A stretch of DNA of 32,724 nucleotides. Origin: Alistipes sp. CAG:268. Lineage in GTDB: Bacteria; Bacteroidota; Bacteroidia; Bacteroidales; Rikenellaceae. Positions 7,985-15,536 of the stretch are shown here, one piece after another; the first letter of the stretch is position 1; each line of letters opens with the position of its first letter. The position numbers and the translations under genes were made by a program. Location: NCBI GenBank assembly GCA_000434235.1, contig FR891980.1:22962-55685 (forward strand). Direction: 5' to 3'. The notes beneath the pieces were generated by a model, which saw only the letters and a list, made by a program, of their open reading frames with translations, was not told the DNA's origin and ran no database searches.

Positions 7985-8381
7985 TCGTGTATGCTTCGGT
8001 TTTCCGTTTCGTCCGGCTCTCGGGTATTTCCCTCTGAACCCGATACAAAGGTAGGGCGTTTTTCCGCTCCGGATATGATCCGGATTACGGATCGTTCTAC
8101 CATTTTTACCTTTTGCCCGCATCGGGCCCGCCGGAGCCGTTCCTGCTGCATCAACACCCATCCGCCGGGCGGGACGGGTGTGGTGCGCATCCACAACTGT
8201 GTGGAATATATACGCATCCGCTCCGCATCACGGCATTTTGGCACGACACCACATGTGGCTTATAATCCGAAAGTTACACTCCTCTTGCCGTTTTGGCCGG
8301 CAAATTGACCTTTTCCGAAGCAGAACAACTCATGAGTTCAAGCAGAAAAAACTGGTGTCTAACCATTAAAATGTTGGTGTT
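7985..8381. other. Divergent intergenic region between hydrolase and PepSY gene
   Basis: Almost 400 bp without a supported gene. It contains the minus-strand promoter box at 8046-8053 and a short hairpin near 8178-8194 (tgtgg/ccaca). Open frames on the minus strand here (to 8244 and 8194) read as low-quality extensions. I found no TAnnTTTG box for the + strand gene at 8382. Confidence 0.5.
8046..8053 (-). promoter_or_regulatory. -7 box of the hydrolase-flavodoxin operon
   Basis: TACCTTTG on the minus strand matches the Bacteroidetes -7 consensus TAnnTTTG and lies 62 bp before the hydrolase ATG. No clear -33 TTTG is seen at the right distance. Confidence 0.5.
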
Positions 8382-8750
8382 ATGAAAAGGTTATTTTTTG
8401 TGGCGGCCATGCTCGTAGCTTCGGGCACCGCCGTGTGGGCAGGGAACAACATGTCGTCGCAGGCGACGGTAGTCGCGGCGCAGGACGCCGATTTCAAACC
8501 GATCGATGTAAAGGAGCTCCCCGGAGCCGTGGCGATGTCCGTCGAGAAATACTACCCCGAGGCCGAGATCAAAGAGGCTGCAGTGAAGGAAGACGAGAGC
8601 GGCACGAAGACCTATCGGGTCGTGCTGCGCCAACAGGAGGGAACGGAGATGACAGTCCTCTTCTCGGCCGAAGGAGTAGTGCTTCCCGATGAGGCTCCGG
8701 CCGCAGAGCCGGAACCGGCAGCATTGCCCGACGACTGTCCGATGGACTAA
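8382..8750 (+). CDS. Small secreted PepSY-like protein
   Basis: A 122-residue protein with a signal peptide (MKRLFFVAAMLVASGTAVWAG) and one PepSY-like unit: ELPGAVAMSVEKYYPEAEIKEA followed by TKTYRVVLRQQEGTEMTVLFSAEGVVL. This helix-then-strand pattern (a helix ending in YYPEAxI, then a meander of strands) is the Bacteroidetes PepSY_like family, thought to be periplasmic or outer-membrane-associated with unknown binding partners. The C-terminal tail is rich in Pro, Glu and Ala. The gene stands alone, with its own leader and a 15-bp hairpin downstream. Confidence 0.8.
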   Translation: MKRLFFVAAMLVASGTAVWAGNNMSSQATVVAAQDADFKPIDVKELPGAVAMSVEKYYPEAEIKEAAVKEDESGTKTYRVVLRQQEGTEMTVLFSAEGVVLPDEAPAAEPEPAALPDDCPMD

Positions 8751-8794
8751 ACTCCTCCCCGACCGGAGGTCGGATCCCGACACACCGTTCGGAC

Positions 8795-8831
8795 GACGCC
8801 GCAGTTTCCATCCCCCGGAAGCTGCGGCGTC
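8795..8831 (+). terminator. Long hairpin after the PepSY gene
   Basis: A 15-bp stem (8795-8809 with 8817-8831, one G-U pair) with a 7-base loop lies 44 bp after the stop. There is no T tract after it, so it may end transcription weakly or mainly protect the 3' end of the message. Confidence 0.5.
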
Positions 8832-8917
8832 ACTGTGTGCCGGCCCCGCCCGACAAAAAACGCCGGCCGGAGAAGGAAGAAATAGCCGCCGGGTGCATAT
8901 CCGAACGTTTTTTTTCT

Positions 8918-8925
8918 TATTTTTG
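8918..8925 (+). promoter_or_regulatory. -7 box of the thiamin operon
   Basis: TATTTTTG fits the Bacteroidetes TAnnTTTG -7 element. Transcription would begin around 8931-8933, immediately before the first base of the TPP riboswitch P1 stem, which supports the call. The -33 element is not clear. Confidence 0.65.
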
Positions 8926-8935
8926 CCGTAAAGAT

Positions 8936-9022
8936 ACAAGAGGGGTGCCTTTCCGACTGCGAGAAACGGCTGAGATCATACCCTATGAACTTGATGCGGT
9001 CAATACCGCCGAAAGGACTTGT
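8936..9022 (+). ncRNA. TPP riboswitch (THI element)
   Basis: The THI-box landmarks occur in order: GGGGTGCC (8942-8949), a P3 hairpin (CCG/CGG), CTGAGATCATACCC, TGAACTTGATGCGGTCAATACCGCC and GAAAGGA. P1 is closed by ACAAG (8936-8940) with CTTGT (9018-9022). It senses thiamin diphosphate and should lower expression of the thiamin genes that follow. No U-rich terminator lies between it and thiS. Instead ACCGTA (9029-9034) can pair with TACGGT (9069-9074) just before the thiS ATG, which suggests control of translation start. Confidence 0.95.
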
Positions 9023-9080
9023 TCATAGACCGTAACGGTTTCCCGCCGGGAGCATTCCTCCGCATAACTACGGTAATCGC

Positions 9081-9281
9081 ATGGAAGTAATTGTCAATCG
9101 CACGCCGGTCGTCGCACGCGACGGCGCAACGCTTTCGGAGTTGCTCGCCGCACTCGGGACCCCCGCCGACGGAGTCGCCGTCGCCGTGAACAACCGGGTC
9201 GTTCCCCGCAGCGAATGGGCCTCCGCCACACTGCACGAGGCCGACAAGGTCACCATCATCCGGGCCGTCTGCGGAGGATGA
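9081..9281 (+). CDS. thiS: Sulfur carrier protein ThiS
   Basis: A 66-residue ubiquitin-like protein ending in the required Gly-Gly. ThiF adenylates this C-terminus and it is then turned into a thiocarboxylate that gives sulfur to thiazole synthase ThiG in the cytoplasm. The beta-grasp pattern is clear: MEVIVNRTPVVARDGATLSELL, GVAVAVNNRVVPRSEW and ADKVTIIRAVCGG. It is the first gene after the TPP riboswitch, and its stop overlaps the start of the next gene (ATGA). Confidence 0.93.
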   Translation: MEVIVNRTPVVARDGATLSELLAALGTPADGVAVAVNNRVVPRSEWASATLHEADKVTIIRAVCGG

Positions 9282-9871
9282 TGCGGATCGTCGTCATCAC
9301 CCCGCCGCACGCCGTGCCCCGTGAGGCCGCGACGATCCGGCTGCTGCTCGACGCAGGCATCGACCGGGTCCACATCCGCAAGCCGGAGGCTTCTCGGGAG
9401 GAGCTGTGTGCGCTCCTCGAAGCGATCTCCGAGCCATTGCGGCCGAGGCTGTCGCTCCACGACGGGCATTGCCTTGCTACACGGTACGGCATCGGGGGCG
9501 TGCACCTGAACGCCCGGAATCCCCTTCCGCCCGAGGGCTTCCGGGGCGTCGTCAGCCGCTCGTGCCACTCGCTCGACGAGCTGGCGGCCGACACCACCTG
9601 CGGCTACCGCTTCCTCAGCCCGATCTTCGACAGCATCTCGAAAAACGGCTACCGCGCGGCCTTCACTGCGGAAGAGCTCCGCACGGCCGCAGCCCGGGGG
9701 CTGCTTGGCGACCGGACGCTGGCCCTGGGCGGCATCACGCCCGACCGCCTTGCGGCCGTGCGCGACTACGGATTCGGCGGCGCGGCCCTGCAGGGTTCGA
9801 TCTGGCAGCAGCCCTCACCCGAAGCGCTGCACCGGACCATCGACAAAATCATTGCATTCAAAAACTTATAA
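9278..9871 (+). CDS. ThiE/TenI-family protein, possible thiazole tautomerase
   Basis: A 197-residue TIM-barrel protein of the thiamin phosphate synthase/TenI family: DRVHIRKPEASREELCALL, LSLHDGHCLATRYGIGGVHLN, YRFLSPIFDSISKNGYRAAF and LALGGITPD. The ThiE pyrophosphate loop (GPxxxTxTK) is replaced by SPIFDSISKNGYR. Since a more canonical ThiE follows directly, this copy may work as a TenI-like thiazole tautomerase or as a second synthase; sequence alone does not decide. The start is one of two adjacent ATGs (9278 overlapping the thiS stop, or 9281). It ends 15 bp before thiE. Confidence 0.75.
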   Translation: MMRIVVITPPHAVPREAATIRLLLDAGIDRVHIRKPEASREELCALLEAISEPLRPRLSLHDGHCLATRYGIGGVHLNARNPLPPEGFRGVVSRSCHSLDELAADTTCGYRFLSPIFDSISKNGYRAAFTAEELRTAAARGLLGDRTLALGGITPDRLAAVRDYGFGGAALQGSIWQQPSPEALHRTIDKIIAFKNL

Positions 9872-9886
9872 CGATCCCCTGAAGCC

Positions 9887-10513
9887 ATGCTGCAATTCAT
9901 CACACACCATACCGACCGCCGCGACGAAATCGACGGCACGCGGGCCGTGCTCGAAGGAGGCTGCCGCTGGGTGCAGCTCCGCATGAAGGAGGCCGCGGAC
10001 GACGAGTTCCTGCGCACAGGCCGTGAGGTGGGCCGACTGTGCCGCGCATACGGCGCGACGTTCCTGCTCGACGACCGCGTGCATCTGGTTGCCGAACTCG
10101 GGGCCGACGGCGTCCACCTCGGCAAGAACGACATGCCGCCCCGCGAGGCCCGCGCCCTGCTGGGGTCCGGGAAGATCATCGGCGCCACGGCCAACACCTT
10201 CGACGACATCGTCCGTGCGGCCGCGGAGGGTGCCGACTACATCGGCCTCGGCCCCTTCCGCTTCACCGAGACCAAACGGAACCTGAGCCCGATCCTCGGG
10301 CTCGAGGGCTACCGCCGCATCGCCGCACAGTGCCGCGAGTGCGGCATCGCGCTTCCGGTCGTGGCCATCGGCGGCATCACGGCCGGCGACATCGACGCCC
10401 TGCTCGCCACGGGCATCGCGGGCATCGCCCTCTCGGGGACGCTGCTCCGCGCCGACGACCCGGCGGCCGAAACCCGCAAAATCATCGAAATCCTCAAAAA
10501 ATACAAACCATGA
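9887..10513 (+). CDS. thiE: Thiamin phosphate synthase
   Basis: A 208-residue TIM barrel that joins HMP-diphosphate to carboxythiazole phosphate, giving thiamin phosphate. Family motifs: [55 protein letters not shown] (the pyrophosphate loop with T-x-T-K) and [12 protein letters not shown]. The length is usual for the family. The stop overlaps the thiG start (ATGA), indicating coupled translation. Confidence 0.92.
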   Translation: MLQFITHHTDRRDEIDGTRAVLEGGCRWVQLRMKEAADDEFLRTGREVGRLCRAYGATFLLDDRVHLVAELGADGVHLGKNDMPPREARALLGSGKIIGATANTFDDIVRAAAEGADYIGLGPFRFTETKRNLSPILGLEGYRRIAAQCRECGIALPVVAIGGITAGDIDALLATGIAGIALSGTLLRADDPAAETRKIIEILKKYKP

Positions 10514-11277
10514 AGGAATTGACAATCGGCGGACGGACCTTCCGTTCGCGTCTTTTCGTAGGCACGGGTAAATTCAGCTCCAACGACCTGATGGCCCGTG
10601 CGATCGCCGCCTCGGGCACCGAAATGGTCACCGTGGCGATGAAACGCATCGACATGGAGAACCCCGAGGACGACATGCTCGCGCATGTCCGCCGCCCCGA
10701 GATCCAGCTGCTGCCCAACACCTCCGGGGTGCGCAATGCCGAGGAGGCCGTACTGGCCGCCCAGCTGGCCCGCGAGGCCTTCGGCACGAACTTCATCAAG
10801 CTCGAAATCCACCCCGACCCGAAGTACCTGCTGCCCGATCCCGTCGAGACGCTTCGCGCCACCGAGGAGCTCGCCAGACTGGGCTTCGTCGTGCTGCCTT
10901 ACATCCAGGCCGACCCCGTGCTGTGCAAGCGGCTCGAGGAGGCCGGCGCCGCCACGGTCATGCCCCTCGCGGCACCGATCGGCACGAACAAGGGGCTCGT
11001 AACGCGCGACCTGCTGGAGATCATCATCGAGCAGAGCAACGTCCCGGTGGTGGTCGATGCCGGACTGGGCGCCCCGTCGCACGCCGCCGCAGCCATGGAG
11101 CTGGGCGCCGACGCCGTGCTGGTCAATACGGCGATCGCCGTGGCCGGCGATCCGGTGCGGATGGCCGAGGCCTTCGCCCGTGCCGTCGTCGCCGGACGCG
11201 AGGCCTTCGAAGCCGGGCTCGGGGCACAGGCCCGGTGTGCCGAAGCCAGCAGCCCGCTCACCTCGTTCCTCGACTAA
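10510..11277 (+). CDS. thiG: Thiazole synthase ThiG
   Basis: A 255-residue barrel protein that builds the thiazole phosphate ring from deoxyxylulose phosphate, dehydroglycine and ThiS thiocarboxylate. Recognised by [50 protein letters not shown] (carrying the Schiff-base Lys), APIGTNKGL and [31 protein letters not shown]. It is followed after 13 bp by thiH, with which it forms the working ThiGH complex. In many Bacteroides thiC lies between these two genes; here it is missing. Confidence 0.95.
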   Translation: MKELTIGGRTFRSRLFVGTGKFSSNDLMARAIAASGTEMVTVAMKRIDMENPEDDMLAHVRRPEIQLLPNTSGVRNAEEAVLAAQLAREAFGTNFIKLEIHPDPKYLLPDPVETLRATEELARLGFVVLPYIQADPVLCKRLEEAGAATVMPLAAPIGTNKGLVTRDLLEIIIEQSNVPVVVDAGLGAPSHAAAAMELGADAVLVNTAIAVAGDPVRMAEAFARAVVAGREAFEAGLGAQARCAEASSPLTSFLD

Positions 11278-11290
11278 ACGCACGAAGATC

Positions 11291-12400
11291 ATGTTTTCGG
11301 AAGAACTGGCACAATACGACTGGGAGGAGACATCGCGGCGCATCGCGTCGAAACGCCCGGCCGATGTCGAGGCGGCGCTCGGCAAGGAGCACCCGACCCT
11401 CGACGACTTCATGGCGCTCGTGTCGCCGGCCGCCGCGGCCTACCTCGAACCGATGGCCCGCCTGAGCCGCAGGTACACGCAGGAGCGCTTCGGCAAAACC
11501 ATCTCGATGTACATCCCGATGTACATCACCAACTCGTGCACCAACTCGTGCGTCTACTGCGGATTCAACCGCCACAACGCCATCCCGCGCGTGATTCTCA
11601 CCCCGGAGCAGATCGAGGCCGAATGCCGCGCCATCCGCGAGCTCGGTCCCTTCGAGAACCTGCTGCTCGTGACGGGCGAGAACCCCCGGGCCGCCGGTGT
11701 GGACTACATCGAGCAGGCGCTGCGCATCTGCCGTCCGTGGTTCAACAACCTCACCATCGAGGTGATGCCCCTTGCGGCCGAGGAGTACGAGCGGCTCACG
11801 CACGCCGGACTCAACGGCGTGGTCTGCTTCCAGGAGACCTACAACCGCAAGAACTACAACATCTACCACCCGGCGGGCATGAAATCGAAGTTCGAGTGGC
11901 GCGTGAACGGCTTCGACCGCATGGGACAGGCCGGCGTGCACAAGATCGGCATGGGCGTGCTGATCGGCCTCGAGGAGTGGCGTACCGACGTCACGATGAT
12001 GGCCCTGCACCTGCAATACCTGCGCCGGCACTACTGGAAGACCCGTTACAGCGTCAATTTCCCGCGCATGCGTCCCTCGGAGGGCCATTTCCAGCCCAAC
12101 GTGGTGATGAGCGACCGCGAACTGGCACAGCTCACGTTCGCCTTCCGCATCTTCGACCACGACGTGGACATTTCGTTCTCGACGCGCGAGAGCGCCTCGT
12201 TCCGCAACCACATGGCCACGCTCGGCGTCACGTCGATGAGTGCCGGCTCGAAGACCGACCCGGGCGGGTACGTCACCTACCCGCAGTCGCTCGAGCAGTT
12301 CGCCGTGAGCGACGAACGCACCCCCGCGGAGGTCGAGGCCGACATCCGCCGTGCGGGCTACGAGGTGGTGTGGAAGGACTGGGACAAGATCTTCGACTGA
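11291..12400 (+). CDS. thiH: 2-iminoacetate synthase, radical SAM
   Basis: A 369-residue radical SAM enzyme that cleaves tyrosine to dehydroglycine (2-iminoacetate) and p-cresol for anaerobic thiazole formation. The iron-sulfur motif CTNSCVYC gives Cys83, Cys87 and Cys90 (CxxxCxxC). Other ThiH landmarks are ISMYIPMYITNSC, LLLVTGENPRAAGVDYI, CFQETYNRKNYNIYHPAGMKS and MSAGSKTDPGGY. ATG 11291 is chosen because the open frame upstream overlaps thiG. The choice of ThiH over an oxygen-dependent glycine oxidase (ThiO) fits an anaerobe. Confidence 0.95.
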   Translation: MFSEELAQYDWEETSRRIASKRPADVEAALGKEHPTLDDFMALVSPAAAAYLEPMARLSRRYTQERFGKTISMYIPMYITNSCTNSCVYCGFNRHNAIPRVILTPEQIEAECRAIRELGPFENLLLVTGENPRAAGVDYIEQALRICRPWFNNLTIEVMPLAAEEYERLTHAGLNGVVCFQETYNRKNYNIYHPAGMKSKFEWRVNGFDRMGQAGVHKIGMGVLIGLEEWRTDVTMMALHLQYLRRHYWKTRYSVNFPRMRPSEGHFQPNVVMSDRELAQLTFAFRIFDHDVDISFSTRESASFRNHMATLGVTSMSAGSKTDPGGYVTYPQSLEQFAVSDERTPAEVEADIRRAGYEVVWKDWDKIFD

Positions 12401-12405
12401 CGGCC

Positions 12406-13104
12406 ATGTACGACGCACGCTACGCACGCCAGACGATGCTCCCCGAGATCGGGACCGAAGGACAGCGGCGGCTCGCCGGGGCCTCGGTGCTGATCGTCGG
12501 GCTGGGCGGTCTGGGCTCGGCCGCCGCCCCGTGCCTGACGGGCGCGGGGGTGGGCCGCATCGGACTGGCCGATCCCGACGTCGTCTCGGAGAGCAACCTC
12601 CAGCGGCAGACGCTCTACACCGAGCAGGACGTGGGGCGGCCCAAAACGCAGGCGGCCGCCGAACGGCTCGCCGCCCTCTCGTCGCACACGCGCTTCGAGT
12701 GCTTCCCGGAGGGGCTGACCGCAGCCAATGCCCGGGAGCTGGCCGCGGCTTTCGACCTGGTGGTGGACTGCTGCGACAACTTCACGACGCGCTACCTGAT
12801 CGACGATGCCTGCGCGGCGTGCGGGCGGCCGTGGGTCTACGGCTCGATCGGGGCCTTCCACGGGCAGGTCGGCGTCTTCAACCACCTGCGGGGGCGCCGC
12901 TATGCGGATCTCTACCCCGACCGCGAGGCGCTCTGCCGGCGTCCGCAGACCGTGGCAGGCGTCATCGGCGCCGTCCCGGCCGTTATCGGGGCCCTCGAGG
13001 CCTCGGAGGCGCTGAAACTGCTCGCCGGATTCGGCGAGCCGCTCGACGGAAGGCTCTTCACTATCGATCTCAGGAGCCTCGAAACGGACATTATCGAACT
13101 TTAA
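12406..13104 (+). CDS. thiF: ThiS adenylyltransferase of the ThiF/MoeB/HesA family
   Basis: A 232-residue E1-like protein. VGLGGLGS (31-38) is the ATP loop, DPDVVSESNLQRQTLY the adenylate site and VDCCDNFTTRYLID (Cys123) the conserved core. It should adenylate the Gly-Gly end of ThiS. Where E. coli ThiF has its first zinc CxxC (CYRCLWP), this protein has RRYADLYP, and the C-terminal CxxC is missing too, so zinc is probably not bound. One Cys (C177 in ALCRRPQTVAGVIG) remains near the place of the E. coli persulfide-linking cysteine. Position between thiH and the rest of the operon supports the ThiF role over MoeB. Confidence 0.88.
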   Translation: MYDARYARQTMLPEIGTEGQRRLAGASVLIVGLGGLGSAAAPCLTGAGVGRIGLADPDVVSESNLQRQTLYTEQDVGRPKTQAAAERLAALSSHTRFECFPEGLTAANARELAAAFDLVVDCCDNFTTRYLIDDACAACGRPWVYGSIGAFHGQVGVFNHLRGRRYADLYPDREALCRRPQTVAGVIGAVPAVIGALEASEALKLLAGFGEPLDGRLFTIDLRSLETDIIEL

Positions 13105-13129
13105 ACTCCTCAATACGAAAAAAACAGAC

Positions 13130-13840
13130 ATGGGAAAAGGATTTGACGAATACGCATCGGCCTACGATGCCTGGTTCCTCGACAACCGCAACGTCCTCTA
13201 TTCGGAGGTCAATCTGGTCGCCGCGACGCTCCGGGATGCCGGCCGCGTGCTCTCGGTCGGCTGCGGCAGCGGCCTCTTCGAGTCGATACTCCGCAAGGAG
13301 TACGGCATCACCGTAACCGACGGCATCGAGCCCTCGGTGGGCATGGCCGAGATCGCCCGCAAGCGGGGCATGAACGTGACCATCGCCACGGCCGAGGAGG
13401 CCGACTTCGGGCACGGCGACTACGACACGCTGCTCTTCAACGGCACGCCGAGCTACATCGGCGACCTCGCCTCGGTCGTCCGCAAGGCCTACGACGCCCT
13501 GCCCGACGGCGGGCGGATCATCCTGATCGACGTTCCGAAGGAGAGCTCCTACGGCATCATGTACAACCTGGCCCTGGCACTCGGCACGTGGGACCACCCG
13601 CTGCTCGAAGGCGTCTACCCGCCCAACCCCTACCCGATCGAGTTCGTCAAGGTCGCCGCATGGCGCACGACGGCCGAGAAGGTCGCCCTGCTCGAGGCCG
13701 CCGGCTTCGGCGACCTCACCTTCGCACAGACGCTCACCTCCCACCCGCTCTGCTCGAACGACGAGGAGGAGCAACCCGTCGAGGGATACGGCAAGGGCGA
13801 TTACGTGGCCGTCACGGCCCGCAAATGCGTGAAGCCATGA
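13130..13840 (+). CDS. Class I SAM-dependent methyltransferase inside the thiamin operon
   Basis: A 236-residue Rossmann-fold methyltransferase. Motif I is VLSVGCGSGLFESIL (residues about 39-53), an acidic residue follows in TDGIEPSVGMAEIA, and YDTLLFNGTPSYIGD and LPDGGRIILIDVPKES are the later strands. The substrate is unknown; the UbiE/COQ5-like shape alone does not reveal it. It lies 25 bp after thiF and overlaps tenA by the ATGA arrangement, so it is a true member of the riboswitch-controlled operon. No step of standard thiamin synthesis needs a methyltransferase, so it may act on a precursor in salvage or on a by-product such as p-cresol or S-adenosyl derivatives. This is speculation. 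Confidence 0.8.
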   Translation: MGKGFDEYASAYDAWFLDNRNVLYSEVNLVAATLRDAGRVLSVGCGSGLFESILRKEYGITVTDGIEPSVGMAEIARKRGMNVTIATAEEADFGHGDYDTLLFNGTPSYIGDLASVVRKAYDALPDGGRIILIDVPKESSYGIMYNLALALGTWDHPLLEGVYPPNPYPIEFVKVAAWRTTAEKVALLEAAGFGDLTFAQTLTSHPLCSNDEEEQPVEGYGKGDYVAVTARKCVKP

Positions 13841-14487
13841 GCCGCTGGAGCGACCGGGCCTGGGAGGCCGCCGCGCCGACCTTCCGCCGCATCCTCGAAC
13901 ACCCGTTCGTCCATGAGCTCACGGCCGGGACCCTCCCGGCGGAGAAGTTCCGCTTCTACATCCGCCAGGACGCCCTCTACCTCGACGGCTATGCCCGGCG
14001 GCTGGCCCACATAGCCGCCCGCCTTCCCCGCAAGGAGCAGACGGAGACCTTCCTGCACTTCGCCCTCGAGGGGATCGAGGTCGAGCGGGCCCTGCATGCA
14101 CAGTTCCTCGACGGCGGCCATCCGTCGCCCGAGGAGATCAGCCCCGCATGCCTGCTCTACACCTCGGTGCTCGACGCCCAGGCCACGGCACCGGTCGAGG
14201 TCGAGGCGGCGGCCGTGCTGCCTTGTTTTGTGGTCTACCAGCGTGTGGGCGAGGAGATCCTGCACCGCACCCGTCTGGAAGGACACCCCTACGCAGCCTG
14301 GATCTCGACCTATGCCGATCCGGGATTTGCCGAGGCGGCCGGACGCGCCGCAGCGGTCTGCGACGAGTTGGCCGAGGCAGCCGGCGACGAAATCCGCCGC
14401 CACATGACCGACCTCTTCGTGCGCTGCACGAAGATGGAGTGGCTGTTCTGGGACAGCGCCTGGAATCTCGAAAAATGGAACATATGA
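13837..14487 (+). CDS. tenA: Aminopyrimidine aminohydrolase / thiaminase II TenA
   Basis: A 216-residue all-helical TenA protein. It releases HMP from degraded or aminomethyl forms of thiamin for reuse. Residues matching the B. subtilis catalytic set are Asp45 (RQDALYLDGYA), Cys130 (AAAVLPCFVVYQRVG) and Glu201 (RCTKMEWLFWDSAW), so this is the cysteine-containing TenA class. ATG 13837 overlaps the methyltransferase stop (ATGA); ATG 13825, four codons earlier, is an alternative. It is followed by an overlapping thiD. Together with the absence of thiC it points to salvage as a source of the pyrimidine. Confidence 0.9.
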   Translation: MSRWSDRAWEAAAPTFRRILEHPFVHELTAGTLPAEKFRFYIRQDALYLDGYARRLAHIAARLPRKEQTETFLHFALEGIEVERALHAQFLDGGHPSPEEISPACLLYTSVLDAQATAPVEVEAAAVLPCFVVYQRVGEEILHRTRLEGHPYAAWISTYADPGFAEAAGRAAAVCDELAEAAGDEIRRHMTDLFVRCTKMEWLFWDSAWNLEKWNI

Positions 14488-15305
14488 ACACGGAAAAGAA
14501 AACCTACAAACGCGCCCTGACCATCGCCGGAAGCGATCCGAGCGGCGGTGCAGGCATCCAGGCCGACCTGAAGACCTTCTCGGCCTGCGGCTGCTTCGGC
14601 ACGTCGGCCATCGTGGCCGTCGTGGACGAGAACACGGTGGGCGTCACGGGGGTCCACCCAGTCCCGGTCGAGTTCGTCGTCGGTCAGATCCGCTCGGTAC
14701 TCGACGACATCGGGGCCGATGCCGTGAAGGTCGGCATGCTGCACTCCTCGGAGTTGATCCGGGCCGTGCGGCAGACGCTCGGGCAGTATGCCATCCGCAA
14801 CGTGGTGCTCGACCCGGTGATGGTCGCCACGTCGGGCGATCCGCTCCTGCAGCAGGAGGCCATCGCCACCCTGCGCGACGAACTTGTCCCCCACGTGCGC
14901 ATCATCACGCCGAACATCCCCGAGGCCGAGCTGCTGCTCGGCCGCCCGATCGCCTCGCAGGAGGAGCTGCCCGAAGCCGCCCGCGAACTCTCGCGCAACG
15001 GCCGTGTCTCGGTCTTCCTCAAGGCCGGGCACCTGCACGACCGCGAGCTGGTCGATATCTTCTACAACGCCGAGGAGGACCACATCCTCGAACTGCGCTC
15101 CGAGCGGCTCGACACGCCGAACACCCACGGCACGGGCTGCACCCTCTCGTCGGCACTGGCAGCCTTCCTGGCCCACGGCTGTTCGCTCGACGAGGCGGCC
15201 CGCAGGGCGAAGGAGTACATCGCCTCGGCCATCGCCGCAGGTGCGGCCTACCGCATCGGCCACGGCCACGGTCCCGTACACCACTTCTTCCGGTTCTGGG
15301 AATAG
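14484..15305 (+). CDS. thiD: Hydroxymethylpyrimidine (phosphate) kinase
   Basis: A 273-residue ribokinase-fold enzyme that phosphorylates HMP and HMP-phosphate to HMP-diphosphate, the substrate of ThiE. Motifs: [51 protein letters not shown] and the anion-hole [19 protein letters not shown] with the catalytic Cys/Asp region typical of ThiD. ATG 14484 overlaps the tenA stop by ATGA; ATG 14475 is possible. It is the last gene of the operon and is followed 25 bp later by a terminator. Confidence 0.93.
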   Translation: MNTEKKTYKRALTIAGSDPSGGAGIQADLKTFSACGCFGTSAIVAVVDENTVGVTGVHPVPVEFVVGQIRSVLDDIGADAVKVGMLHSSELIRAVRQTLGQYAIRNVVLDPVMVATSGDPLLQQEAIATLRDELVPHVRIITPNIPEAELLLGRPIASQEELPEAARELSRNGRVSVFLKAGHLHDRELVDIFYNAEEDHILELRSERLDTPNTHGTGCTLSSALAAFLAHGCSLDEAARRAKEYIASAIAAGAAYRIGHGHGPVHHFFRFWE

Positions 15306-15328
15306 GTCCCCGGACCGAAAAGAGGGCA

Positions 15329-15364
15329 AAAGGCGGCGCAACCATCCGGTGTTGCGCCGCCTTT
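15329..15364 (+). terminator. Terminator of the thiamin operon
   Basis: A 14-bp stem (15329-15342 with 15351-15364, perfect) and 8-base loop are followed by TCTT. The opposite side begins with an A run (AAAA), so it may also work from the minus strand. Confidence 0.85.
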
Positions 15365-15459
15365 CTTGTACGCTGTGGCCGTCGGGGCCGAATGCAGAAA
15401 CGACCGGCAGCGGCGACGCTCCGGGACGGCCCAAACCGTCGAGCCCGCAGCCTCCCGAC

Positions 15460-15494
15460 AAAAAACGTCCCGGACAGATTCACTGTCCGGGACG
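15460..15494 (-). terminator. Terminator of the NQR operon
   Basis: Perfect 12-bp stem (15483-15494 with 15466-15477) with a 5-base loop; on the minus strand it is followed by six T residues (15465-15460). It lies 43 bp after the nqrF stop. Confidence 0.92.
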
Positions 15495-15536
15495 CTGCAT
15501 GTATCGGGATCCCAGGATCCCGCTCCGGGCAGCCGA

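Noticed and set aside
7985..8244. Minus-strand ORFs upstream of the hydrolase, including an N-terminal extension to 8194
   Set aside because: They run through the TACCTTTG promoter box, and the signal peptide at 7984 marks the real start.
8845..8875. GACAAAAAACG motif shared with the NQR terminator region
   Set aside because: At 15460 the A run belongs to a true minus-strand terminator, but near 8850 there is no proper stem beside it, so the likeness is probably chance.
13588..13836. Upstream extension of the tenA reading frame
   Set aside because: It overlaps the methyltransferase in another frame and reads as a shadow; TenA homology begins at 13837.
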